Shown here: in pieces, positions 57,006 through 64,000 of the stretch
How positions within the stretch are numbered: the first letter of the stretch is position 1
Layout: each line of letters opens with the position of its first letter
Source of the DNA: Sphaerisporangium album
GTDB taxonomy: Bacteria; Actinomycetota; Actinomycetes; Streptosporangiales; Streptosporangiaceae
Direction: 5' to 3'
NCBI RefSeq assembly: GCF_003323745.1
Contig: NZ_QOIL01000015.1
Coordinates: 1-64,000, forward strand
Length of the DNA: 64,000 bases
The notes under the pieces: generated by a model
Seen by the model: the letters and a program-made list of their open reading frames with translations, nothing else
The model's database searches: none
What the model was told of the DNA's origin: nothing
Translations under genes and position numbers: made by a program

Positions 57006-58268
57006 TCACCCCATGCGGGACCGGACGCGGCCCAGGGCGTCGCGTCCGTGGTAGACCGCCGACGCCACCCCGCCGAGCTGCGGGACGTCCTGCGCCGTGT
57101 TGAGCGCCTGCTTGGCCGCCTCGTAGGCGTCCAGCGCGCGGCGCCAGTCCTGGTCGACGCTGCCCGTGGTCATGTGGTTGACCTTGTAGTCGAAGTCCAG
57201 CGCGTCGATCTCCTCGCCGAGCCTGATCACGTCCTCCTCGGCCGTGCGGCGCGCGGCGGCGAACCGGGCGGCCCGCTCGACCCGGCGCCGGTACGACAGC
57301 CCCCAGAGGATCAGCGTGACGCTCAGCCCGAGCCCGCTGAGGAGCACCAGGACGAGCCCGAGCCCGCCACGCCCGCCGGTCGTGCCCGGGAGCACCCCGC
57401 CGCCGACGTCCGTGCCGGTGTCCGTGCCAGTGTCCGTGCCGGTGCCGGTGCCCGGCAGGTCCGAGGTGCTGCCGACCGCGTCGTCCGGGACGTCCTTCGG
57501 CTCGCCGAGCGCGCCGGTGAGGTTGACTTCGTCGGCCTGGACGAAGGAGGCGCCCTGCACCGTCGCGCCGTGCAGGTCGGCGCCGCGCAGCTCGGCCTGG
57601 GTGAACTCGGCCTCGGTGAGGTTGGCGCCCTTGAACACCGCGAACTGCAGCTTCGCCTGCCCGAGCTTCACCTCGCGCATCTTGGCGCGGGTGAAGTCCG
57701 CGTTCCTGCCCTCGACCTGGCCGAGCGTCGCCTCGTTGAGGTCGGCGTCGACCAGCGTCGCGTCCGTCAGGTCGGCCTGGGTGAGCTCGGCCCGCGCCAT
57801 GATCGCGCCGGTGAGGTCCGCGTGCGGGAACTCGGCCTGACCTCCCTGGGCGTCGGTGAGGACGGCATCGCGCAGGACGGCGTGCTTGGCGTGCATCTGC
57901 CCGAGATCGGCCTTGGACAGGTCCGCGCCGGTCAGGTCGGCGTACTCCAGCTTCGCCTGGGTGAAGTCCGCCTCCTTCATCGACGCGTTGTGCAGCAGCG
58001 CGCCGCTGAGGTCCTTCTGGGTGAAGTCGACCTCGTCGAGCTTGGCATTGGTGAGGTCGGCGCAGCGCAGATCGTCCGGGAGCGCGGCGCCGCCGGTGAA
58101 GTCCTCGCCGCGGAGCTTCGGTCCGGAGCCGGGCTTGCAGGGCGCGGAGGCCGTGAGGGCCACCGAGGCGGACGACGGCCCTGCCGCCGACGCGGGCCCG
58201 GCGGGCCCGGTGAGCACCAGGAGCCCGGCAAGGCCGGATACCAGGGCAAGGGGGATTGAACGACGCAA
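57006..58268 (-). CDS. Exported pentapeptide-repeat membrane protein
   Basis: 420 residues. Signal peptide (RRSIPLALVSGLAGLLVLTGPAGPASA), then A(D/N)LxxA-type pentapeptide repeats over about residues 50-250, forming a right-handed quadrilateral helix; a Thr/Gly/Asp linker (GTGTDTGTDTGTDV); one membrane helix (GLGLVLVLLSGLGLSVTLILWGL); and a cytoplasmic tail of about 100 residues (RTAEEDVIRLGEEIDALDFD, DWRRALDAYEAAKQALNTAQ). That tail is paralogous to the one in the next gene upstream. Start is TTG 58268: GAGGAGG is 6 bases before it. Role unknown; topology suggests signalling across the membrane or scaffolding. Confidence 0.82.
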   Translation of the reverse strand: MRRSIPLALVSGLAGLLVLTGPAGPASAAGPSSASVALTASAPCKPGSGPKLRGEDFTGGAALPDDLRCADLTNAKLDEVDFTQKDLSGALLHNASMKEADFTQAKLEYADLTGADLSKADLGQMHAKHAVLRDAVLTDAQGGQAEFPHADLTGAIMARAELTQADLTDATLVDADLNEATLGQVEGRNADFTRAKMREVKLGQAKLQFAVFKGANLTEAEFTQAELRGADLHGATVQGASFVQADEVNLTGALGEPKDVPDDAVGSTSDLPGTGTGTDTGTDTGTDVGGGVLPGTTGGRGGLGLVLVLLSGLGLSVTLILWGLSYRRRVERAARFAAARRTAEEDVIRLGEEIDALDFDYKVNHMTTGSVDQDWRRALDAYEAAKQALNTAQDVPQLGGVASAVYHGRDALGRVRSRMG

Positions 58269-58426
58269 CGCAGGCCTCCTCGACAACTGCGCCGAGTCTC
58301 GCAGGTGATCATATACGCGGGGTTGCACGATCCTTGCAGATCGCTTTCGCCCCCCGCCGCTCCCGCCGGGCCACCGTGGCGCGCCCGCCCGTCCAGGGAA
58401 CCGCTGAGCGGCCCTGTGAGCGCGAA

Positions 58427-58459
58427 GGAGCCCCGGCGGGACGATGCCGCCGGGGCTCC
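58427..58459 (-). terminator. Terminator after the TPM-like gene
   Basis: ggagccccggcgg / ccgccggggctcc, a perfect 13-bp stem with 7-base loop, between the TPM-like gene (58541 end) and the start of the pentapeptide gene, so the two are transcribed separately. Confidence 0.8.
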
Positions 58460-58540
58460 GTGAACGTGCGTGCTGAGAGCGCTCAGCGCCGTCGGGTCAT
58501 GCGCCGGCCGGTCCGGGCCGGGACGGTGACCCGGGGACCG

Positions 58541-59941
58541 TTACCAGTCGCCACCGCCGCCGCCGAAGTCGCCGCCACCGAAGTCGCCGCCACCCCAGTC
58601 TCCTCCGCCGCCGCCCCAGTCGCCGCCGCCGCCGAAGTCGCCGCCTCCGGCGTCGGCGCCCTGGGCGTAGCCCGCGTCGTACCCGGCCCCGTAACCGCCG
58701 CCGCCCCAGCCGAAGCCGCCGAACGAGCTGCCGAGGACGGTGCCGATGAGCATGCCGGTCATCAGGTCGCCGCCGAAGCCGCCGTAGTAGCCGGAGGCGT
58801 AGGGCGCGTAGGCCGGGCCGGCGTCATAGTACGGACGGCGCTGGCCGTCGATCATGACCTCGCGGGTCATCGGGTCGAAGCCCTGCTCGACGCGCCGCGC
58901 GTCGTCGGCGCAGGCGGGCACGTCGCGCGGCGCGCCACCGGGCGGGGCCCAGCGGACGTCGCGGACGGACGGGCCGTGCTGCGGGTTGAAGAAGCACGGC
59001 GCGCGCCGCTCGGGGAGCGGCTGGCCGGCCACCCGCGCCTTGACGCAGGCCAGGGCGTAACGCCCCTCTTCGAGGATGCCGGTCACGCCGCGCAGGTCGT
59101 CCGCGCGCTTGACGGCGGCGAGCTCCGTCTTCGCCCGCTCGTAGGAGTCGAGGGCCTGACGCCAGTCGTCCTGGTCGGAGGCACCGGCACCCGCCACCTT
59201 GACGTCCAGGTCCAGCTCGGTGATCTCCTCGCCGAACTTGGTGACGTCCTCCTCGACGGTCTGCTTGACGGCGGCCAGCTCGCGCGCCTCGCGGGCCTCG
59301 CGGTCGCGCCGCTTCTTGCGGGAGATCAGGAAGATGCCCAGGCCGCCGACGGCGGCGATCACCAGGATGCCGATCAGGATTCCCGCGCCACCGCCGCCGC
59401 CCGCGGAGGTGCCCGACTTCAGGGCGCCGCGGGTGTCACCGCTGACGGCCTTGTCGACGCGGGCCACGAAGTCCTTCATGCCCGACACGACGTCCTTGTT
59501 GTTGGCGACGGCGGCCTCGGCGAGGTCGCCGGCCAGACCGGTCCTGCGGATCGCGGTGGAGCCGGCGAACAGGGAGTTGCCGTCCAGAAGCGCCACCGTG
59601 GCGCGGTTGCGGCCCTCCTGCGCGAGCGACTGGCCCAGGGCGGTGATCAACTGACCGGCGGCGGAACCGCTGGTCACCGTGCCGTCCGCGAGGGCGGCCA
59701 CGTAGATCTTGCTATCGGCGCCCTCCAGCGCGTCACGGATCTCTGAGAGCTGGTCCTTGCTCAGGGTGACGCCCGGGCCTACATATAGCGGGTCGCTGGA
59801 CTTCCAGACCGCCACGACCGCGTTCGGATCGGGCGGTGGGGCCGCGGCCTGCGCCGAGGGCGCCAGCGCGAGCAGCGTGAAAAGGCCGACCAGGGCGGCC
59901 ACGACTGTGGCCGCCGCGCGGCGCACCGAATGAGTGGTCAC
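58541..59941 (-). CDS. TPM-like exported membrane protein with Gly-rich tail
   Basis: 466 residues. Signal peptide; an ectodomain (about 35-185) with DPLYVGPGVTLSKDQLSEIRDAL, KIYVAALADGTV and GRNRATVALLDGNSLFAGS, TPM-like; membrane helix (AGILIGILVIAAVGGLGIFLI); cytoplasmic domain VEEDVTKFGEEITELDLDVKV, DDWRQALDSYERAKTEL; then a Cys-containing segment and a Gly/Tyr/Trp/Asp/Phe-rich tail (GGGDWGGG, GGGDFGGG). GTG 59941 has GAAGGAGG nine bases upstream. The cytoplasmic domain is paralogous to that of the neighbouring pentapeptide protein. Related TPM proteins act in envelope quality control in other bacteria; function here is unknown. Confidence 0.8.
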   Translation of the reverse strand: MTTHSVRRAAATVVAALVGLFTLLALAPSAQAAAPPPDPNAVVAVWKSSDPLYVGPGVTLSKDQLSEIRDALEGADSKIYVAALADGTVTSGSAAGQLITALGQSLAQEGRNRATVALLDGNSLFAGSTAIRRTGLAGDLAEAAVANNKDVVSGMKDFVARVDKAVSGDTRGALKSGTSAGGGGGAGILIGILVIAAVGGLGIFLISRKKRRDREAREARELAAVKQTVEEDVTKFGEEITELDLDVKVAGAGASDQDDWRQALDSYERAKTELAAVKRADDLRGVTGILEEGRYALACVKARVAGQPLPERRAPCFFNPQHGPSVRDVRWAPPGGAPRDVPACADDARRVEQGFDPMTREVMIDGQRRPYYDAGPAYAPYASGYYGGFGGDLMTGMLIGTVLGSSFGGFGWGGGGYGAGYDAGYAQGADAGGGDFGGGGDWGGGGGDWGGGDFGGGDFGGGGGDW

Positions 59942-59995
59942 GGCAATATGCCTCCTTCGCCCTACAGGACGAACGGCGGGTCGACAAGGTTCCAC

Positions 59996-61741
59996 TCAGG
60001 CGTCCTTGATTTCGCAGATGGCCGCGCCCGCCGTCACCGTCTGGCCGACCGTGGCCGCCAGCCCGGTGACGGTGCCGGCCTTGTGGGCGGTGAGCGGCTG
60101 CTCCATCTTCATGGCCTCCAGCACCACGATGACGTCGCCGGCCTGGACGACGTCGCCGTCGGAGGCCGCCACCTTGACGATGGTGCCCTGCATCGGGCTG
60201 ACCAGCGCGTTCCCGCCCCCTGCCGCCGCGCCGCCCCTGCTCGCCGCGCGCCGGGCGGGCTTCTTGGGGTTGGCCTGGCGCGCCGTGGCGGGGGCGGCGG
60301 GCAGCACGACCTCCAGGCGCTTGCCGCCGACCTCGACGATCACGCGCTCGCGCTCGGCCGACTCCTCGGCGGTGACGACGTCCCCGGCGTAGGGCTCGAT
60401 CTTGCCGGTGAACTCGGTCTCGATCCAGCGGGTGTGCACGCCGAACGGCTCGCCGGTGAAGGCGGGGTCGGCCACGACGGCCCGGTGGAACGGCAGGACG
60501 GTCGGCATGCCCTCAATGGCGAACTCGGCGAGCGCCCGCCGCGAGCGGGCCAGGGCCTCGGCGCGGGTGCGGCCGGTGATGACGAGCTTGGCGATCAGCG
60601 AGTCGAACGACTGCGGGACGGTCATGCCCGGCTCGTACCCGGCGTCCAGGCGCACGCCGGGCCCCGAGGGCACGTGCATTGTGGTCAGCGTGCCGGGGCT
60701 GGGCAGGAAGTTGCGGCCGGCGTCCTCGGCGTTGATCCGGAACTCGATCGAGTGCCCGCGCACCTCGGGGTCGTCGTAGCCGATCGGCTCGCCGTCGGCG
60801 ACGCGGAACATCTCGCGCACGAGGTCGATGCCGGTGACCTCCTCGCTGACCGGGTGCTCGACCTGGAGGCGGGTGTTGACCTCCAGGAACGAGATCGTGC
60901 CGTCCTGGCCGACCAGGAACTCGCACGTGCCCGCGCCGACGTACCCGGCCTCCCTGAGGATGGCCTTGGAGGAGGAGTACAGCAGGTCGAGCTGCTCGGG
61001 GGAGAGGTAGGGGGCCGGGGCCTCCTCGACGAGCTTCTGGTGGCGTCGCTGGAGCGAGCAGTCCCGCGTGGAGATCACGACGACGCCGCCGTGCCTGTCG
61101 GCCAGGCACTGCGTCTCGACATGCCGCGGCCGGTCGAGGTAGCGCTCGACGAAGCACTCGCCGCGCCCGAACGCGGTCACCGCCTCGCGCACCGCCGACT
61201 CGTACAGCTCGGGGATCTCCTCCAGGGTGCGGGCCACCTTCAGGCCGCGCCCGCCGCCGCCGAAGGCCGCCTTGATCGCGATGGGCAGGCCGTGCTGGGA
61301 GGCGAACTCCACCACCTCGTCCACCCCGGACACCGGGTCGGGGGTGCCGGCGACGAGCGGGGCGCCCACCCGCTGGGCGATGTGGCGCGCGGCCACCTTG
61401 TCGCCGAGCGCGGTGATCGCCGCGGGCGGCGGGCCGATCCACGTCAGGCCGGCGTCGATCACGGCCTGGGCGAACTCGGCGTTCTCGGCCAGGAAACCGT
61501 AGCCGGGGTGCACGGCGTCCGCGCCGGACTCGGCCGCGATCCGCAGGATCTTGCCGATGTCGAGATAGGTCTCGGCCGGGGTCTGCCCGCCGAGGGCGTA
61601 CGCCTCGTCCGTCATGCGGACGTGTAGAGCGTCGAGGTCTTGCTCGGCGTAAACCGCCACACTGAGAAGCCCGGCGTCTTTGCACGCCCGGGCGATCCGC
61701 ACCGCTATCTCGCCACGATTGGCGATCAGGACCTTCTCCAC
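59996..61741 (-). CDS. accA3: Acetyl/propionyl-CoA carboxylase biotin carboxylase-BCCP subunit
   Basis: Fused biotin carboxylase and biotin carboxyl carrier of an acyl-CoA carboxylase; carboxylates biotin with ATP and bicarbonate for malonyl- or methylmalonyl-CoA synthesis. 581 residues. [35 protein letters not shown] (ATP-grasp Gly loop), [20 protein letters not shown], and the biotin site [11 protein letters not shown] near the C-terminus. GTG 61741 is used: AAAGGGA lies 9 bases upstream and the family begins [13 protein letters not shown]. No beta subunit is adjacent. Confidence 0.94.
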   Translation of the reverse strand: MEKVLIANRGEIAVRIARACKDAGLLSVAVYAEQDLDALHVRMTDEAYALGGQTPAETYLDIGKILRIAAESGADAVHPGYGFLAENAEFAQAVIDAGLTWIGPPPAAITALGDKVAARHIAQRVGAPLVAGTPDPVSGVDEVVEFASQHGLPIAIKAAFGGGGRGLKVARTLEEIPELYESAVREAVTAFGRGECFVERYLDRPRHVETQCLADRHGGVVVISTRDCSLQRRHQKLVEEAPAPYLSPEQLDLLYSSSKAILREAGYVGAGTCEFLVGQDGTISFLEVNTRLQVEHPVSEEVTGIDLVREMFRVADGEPIGYDDPEVRGHSIEFRINAEDAGRNFLPSPGTLTTMHVPSGPGVRLDAGYEPGMTVPQSFDSLIAKLVITGRTRAEALARSRRALAEFAIEGMPTVLPFHRAVVADPAFTGEPFGVHTRWIETEFTGKIEPYAGDVVTAEESAERERVIVEVGGKRLEVVLPAAPATARQANPKKPARRAASRGGAAAGGGNALVSPMQGTIVKVAASDGDVVQAGDVIVVLEAMKMEQPLTAHKAGTVTGLAATVGQTVTAGAAICEIKDA

Positions 61742-61997
61742 CGAGGTCGTCCCTTTCCGTTTCCTCCCAAGGGGTCTGATCCTCCCAAGGGCCTTGCGCG
61801 CCTTCCACGGAGTGTAAGCGGCCTCTGATCTCACGAGAGCCCCCCTACCCCCGCCCCTGGATATGAGGCCTCAGGGGCCTATGCGGGGGTCAAACCCGAT
61901 AACCAGTCGATATAAGCAGTGCATCATAGGGGTTGGACGTCTAAGGTAGGGGCGTTTGGCTACCCCCTGTGTGCATACGATCCCCAAGGAGACCGGC
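61742..61997. other. Divergent promoter region, accA3 / WXG100
   Basis: 256 bp without a gene, AT-richer near 61890-61930. tgaggcctca at 61865-61874 is a small palindrome. Promoters for both divergent units should lie here; I cannot assign -10 or -35 elements with confidence. Confidence 0.4.
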
Positions 61998-62270
61998 ATG
62001 AGCCAGAGCTTGCTCGGCGGCGACCCCGCGGAAATGCAGAACATGGCCGCTCAGTTCACGCAGCAGGCCGAGCAGGTGCGTCAGACGATGGCGGCGCTCG
62101 ACCGCGAGGCGGCGAAGGTCGGCACGGCGTGGACGGGCCCGGGAGCGGTGCGGTTCGGCGGCGCCTGGCAGAACTACCGCCAGGCGTTCCAGCGGATGTC
62201 GGAGGAGCTCGCCGAGGCGTCCCGCCTGATCAACACCTACCGCGGCAACATCGAGTCCGCGACGCGATAG
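61998..62270 (+). CDS. WXG100 family type VII secretion substrate
   Basis: 90 residues, two helices with the central turn AWTGPGAVRF (W-x-G) at about residue 43: AEMQNMAAQFTQQAEQVRQTMAALDREAAKVGTAW then FQRMSEELAEASRLINTYRGNIE. ESAT-6/CFP-10-like proteins are exported as helical hairpin dimers by the Esx/T7SS machinery. Only one WXG100 gene is seen here. ATG with AAGGAG upstream. An FtsK/SpoIIIE-type gene is on the opposite strand 560 bp away. Confidence 0.9.
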   Translation: MSQSLLGGDPAEMQNMAAQFTQQAEQVRQTMAALDREAAKVGTAWTGPGAVRFGGAWQNYRQAFQRMSEELAEASRLINTYRGNIESATR

Positions 62271-62273
62271 CGC

Positions 62274-62798
62274 GTGAGACGCGGGGGCTCAGGGGCGGCG
62301 GCGGGCTCGCCGTCCCGTACGGACCGCGTTACGGCCCGGCGAGTGGCTTTCCACCGCCGGGCCTCGCCGTTCCGGGCGCGGGCGGCGTCGCGCGACCGCG
62401 GGGCGTCGGTGATCGAGCTGGCGCTGATCATGCCGGTCGTGCTGGTGGTCATCCTGCTGATCGTGCAGTTCGCCCTGGTCTTCCACGGCCGTCAGGTGGC
62501 GGACGCCGCGGCGCGCGAGGGCGCCAGGATCGCCAGGTCCGCCGGAACGGGGTCCGGGGGCTGGCAGGGGGCCGCCGAGGCGAAGGCGCGCGGCATCGTG
62601 CGCGCCGTGGGGCCGAAGATGCTCCAGTCGGTGACCGTCCGGGCCTGGCAGAGGGGCGACCAGCGCGGGGTGACGGTCGAGGGGGACGCGGTCGCGGCCG
62701 TCCCCCTGCTCCCGGGCATGTCCTTCAGGATCACCTCGACGTTCGGCGGGCCCATCGAGTGCTTCCGCCCCGACGACGGCACCGGCGACTGCCAGTAG
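62274..62798 (+). CDS. TadE-like pilin-related protein
   Basis: 174 residues with the TadE pattern: a basic N-terminus, the processing site RGASVIELALIMPVVLVVILLIVQFALVFHGRQ with the Glu five residues into the hydrophobic segment, then a beta-rich part. Such minor pilins are cleaved by a TadV prepilin peptidase. It begins 3 bp after the WXG100 stop, an unusual pairing of type VII substrate and Tad-type pilin gene. Starts at GTG 62274; the first ~40 residues could be non-coding. Confidence 0.8.
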   Translation: MRRGGSGAAAGSPSRTDRVTARRVAFHRRASPFRARAASRDRGASVIELALIMPVVLVVILLIVQFALVFHGRQVADAAAREGARIARSAGTGSGGWQGAAEAKARGIVRAVGPKMLQSVTVRAWQRGDQRGVTVEGDAVAAVPLLPGMSFRITSTFGGPIECFRPDDGTGDCQ

Positions 62799-62831
62799 GG
62801 TCCGGGGGCTCAGGCCGGGCTCGGCCCCGGC

Positions 62832-64000
62832 TTACGTGGCCAGAGCGGCCTGCATGGGCGTGGCCGCGCCCGAGACGACCAGCAGGCCGCGTCCCGGAGG
62901 CCCGCCCACCGCGCCGCGCGGCAGCCGCACGTTGAACAGGTCGCCGTCCGCCGGGCTCTGCACCGACAGCAGCAGCCCGGTGCGCGACTTGCGCGCCTCG
63001 GCCACGAACCCCCGGTACGCCGTCGCCAGGTCGCCGGTCGTGCCCGCGATCAGCAGCCCGTGCTCGCCGTCCCGCCCGCTGCGCAGCGTGGCCTCCAGCG
63101 CCATCCCGAGCGGCGAGTCGGGGGAGACGAGCTCGGCGTCGTCCACCAGCACGACGTACCGGTCATGCCCCGCCAGCGCGCCGGGCAGGTCGTCCCCCTC
63201 GCCGGTCAGAACGCCGAGCACGCCGTCCTGGCCGGACAGCTCGCGCAGCGGGCTGCGGCGCGGGGCCACCACGGCGACCGGCGTGTCCTGGCCGAGCAGC
63301 CAGCGCGCGGCCGTCAGCAGCGCCGACGACCGTCCGGACCTGGACGGGCCCGCGACCACCGCCGCAGGGCCCTGCGCGCCCAGGTCGACGCCGAGCGGGG
63401 CCAGCGAGTCCCCGCCCGCCCCGAGCAGCGCCCACAGCGGCGAGGGCGGCTTGAAGCCCGGGACCAGGTCCAGGGCCTGGGCGGAGGTGATGCGCATCGG
63501 CAGCGCGTCCACGCGCAACAGCGACGCGGGCGCGGGGTGCCGCTCGGCGGACGCGCGGGCGAGCGCCTGCAGGACCGCGACCTGAGCCGGGCCCGCCGGG
63601 TCCTCGTCCAGCAGCGCGATCTGGTTCTCGACGAGCCCCTGTTCCCCCATGGACAGCGCGCGGCCGGGCGGCATGACGGACGGCAGGCTGCGCGGAGGCA
63701 GTCCCGCCAGCCCGTAGTCGGCGGGATCGGCCAGCCGCATGATCAGCCGGTCGTCGAACAGCGTGGAGATCTGGCCGAGCAGCCCGGACCTGTCCGCGGT
63801 GACCACGGCCCGCAGCCCCACGGCGGGGCCCTCGCGCAGCAACTGCATCAGCGCGTCCAGCAGCCGGCCGTAGTCGTAGCCCTCGAAGGCGGCGGCGAAG
63901 CCCTCCCAGCGGTCCAGCATGAGCACGAGCCACGGCATCCGCAGCGCCTCGTCGCCGTGCCCTCCGGTCTGCCCGGCCGCCTGCCTGGCCTCGGCCAGGG
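62832..64000 (-). CDS. FtsK/SpoIIIE-type ATPase, C-terminal part (gene continues beyond the window)
   Basis: About 390 residues, 5' end cut off by the window. The visible part includes RAVVTADRSGLLGQISTLFDDRLIMRLADPADYGLAGLP, typical of EccC-type third domains, then an ATPase core with degenerate Walker A AGPSRSGRSSALL (Arg for Lys) and Walker B RYVVLVDDAELVSPDSP. The open frame continues without a stop to the end of the window. This is the architecture of type VII or conjugation-like FtsK/SpoIIIE ATPases, and it lies beside a WXG100 gene. Confidence 0.85.
   Translation of the reverse strand, partial: LAEARQAAGQTGGHGDEALRMPWLVLMLDRWEGFAAAFEGYDYGRLLDALMQLLREGPAVGLRAVVTADRSGLLGQISTLFDDRLIMRLADPADYGLAGLPPRSLPSVMPPGRALSMGEQGLVENQIALLDEDPAGPAQVAVLQALARASAERHPAPASLLRVDALPMRITSAQALDLVPGFKPPSPLWALLGAGGDSLAPLGVDLGAQGPAAVVAGPSRSGRSSALLTAARWLLGQDTPVAVVAPRRSPLRELSGQDGVLGVLTGEGDDLPGALAGHDRYVVLVDDAELVSPDSPLGMALEATLRSGRDGEHGLLIAGTTGDLATAYRGFVAEARKSRTGLLLSVQSPADGDLFNVRLPRGAVGGPPGRGLLVVSGAATPMQAALAT

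Noticed and set aside
61919-62935. 338-codon plus-strand frame over the WXG100 and TadE genes
   Set aside because: It runs in a different frame from both recognisable proteins and is arginine/glycine-rich shadow.

Overview
The window is high-GC, gene-dense actinomycete DNA. It has many GTG/TTG starts, GC-rich stems as terminators, DUF3017, DUF6114/DUF6230, SCO4848-type and WXG100 proteins, and an LpdA-type quinone reductase. The mix fits a filamentous actinomycete of the Streptosporangiales (Streptosporangiaceae-like); genus cannot be settled from sequence reading alone. I see no tRNA, rRNA, CRISPR array, transposase, integrase or origin.

Layout. 0-9.8 kb: Tat-exported multicopper oxidase, Uma2-type nuclease, FHA-HTH regulator, citrate synthase-like gene, DUF3017 membrane protein, NADP-isocitrate dehydrogenase, a receptor-like Ser/Thr kinase fused to a solute-binding domain, and a secreted DUF11-like protein. 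9.8-17.8 kb: proline-rich membrane protein, galE, CNNM/CBS protein, trpS, YihY/BrkB protein, DacA-type carboxypeptidase divergent from an SCO4848-type protein, and a YbdK-type glutamate-cysteine ligase overlapping an M20 amidohydrolase. 19-34.3 kb: a nucleoside uptake and salvage region (BMP lipoprotein, ABC ATPase, two permeases, cdd, deoA, then add, phosphosugar mutase, punA), interrupted by a MarR/MFS pair and small secreted or cupin proteins. Here ribose/deoxyribose phosphates released by DeoA and PunA could be channelled by the mutase. 34.3-38.7 kb: LysR regulator divergent from an organosulfur cluster (SsuE-, SfnB- and SsuD-like enzymes) without a transporter.

38.9-51.3 kb is the accessory part: an RDD protein, then a 2,914-residue exported Rhs/YD protein with CBM-like, LamG, Rhs core, cysteine-rich, pretoxin-Hint and C-terminal HNH modules, followed 25 bp later by a small likely immunity gene. 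The cassette ends inside a TPR gene that has lost its 3' part; that gene follows a DUF6230-DUF6114 pair. A signal-peptidase-like protein lacking the usual lysine lies beyond.

51.4-64 kb: secreted PHB-depolymerase-like esterase with FN3, GNAT, kynureninase, gamma-glutamylcyclotransferase-like protein, LpdA-type flavoprotein, two adjacent membrane proteins (pentapeptide-repeat and TPM-like ectodomains) that share one paralogous cytoplasmic domain, an acyl-CoA carboxylase biotin subunit, and a WXG100 / TadE / FtsK-SpoIIIE group running off the end.

The strongest candidates for something new are the Rhs-Hint-HNH toxin with its cysteine-rich linker and immunity gene, and the pentapeptide/TPM membrane pair with a common intracellular domain.
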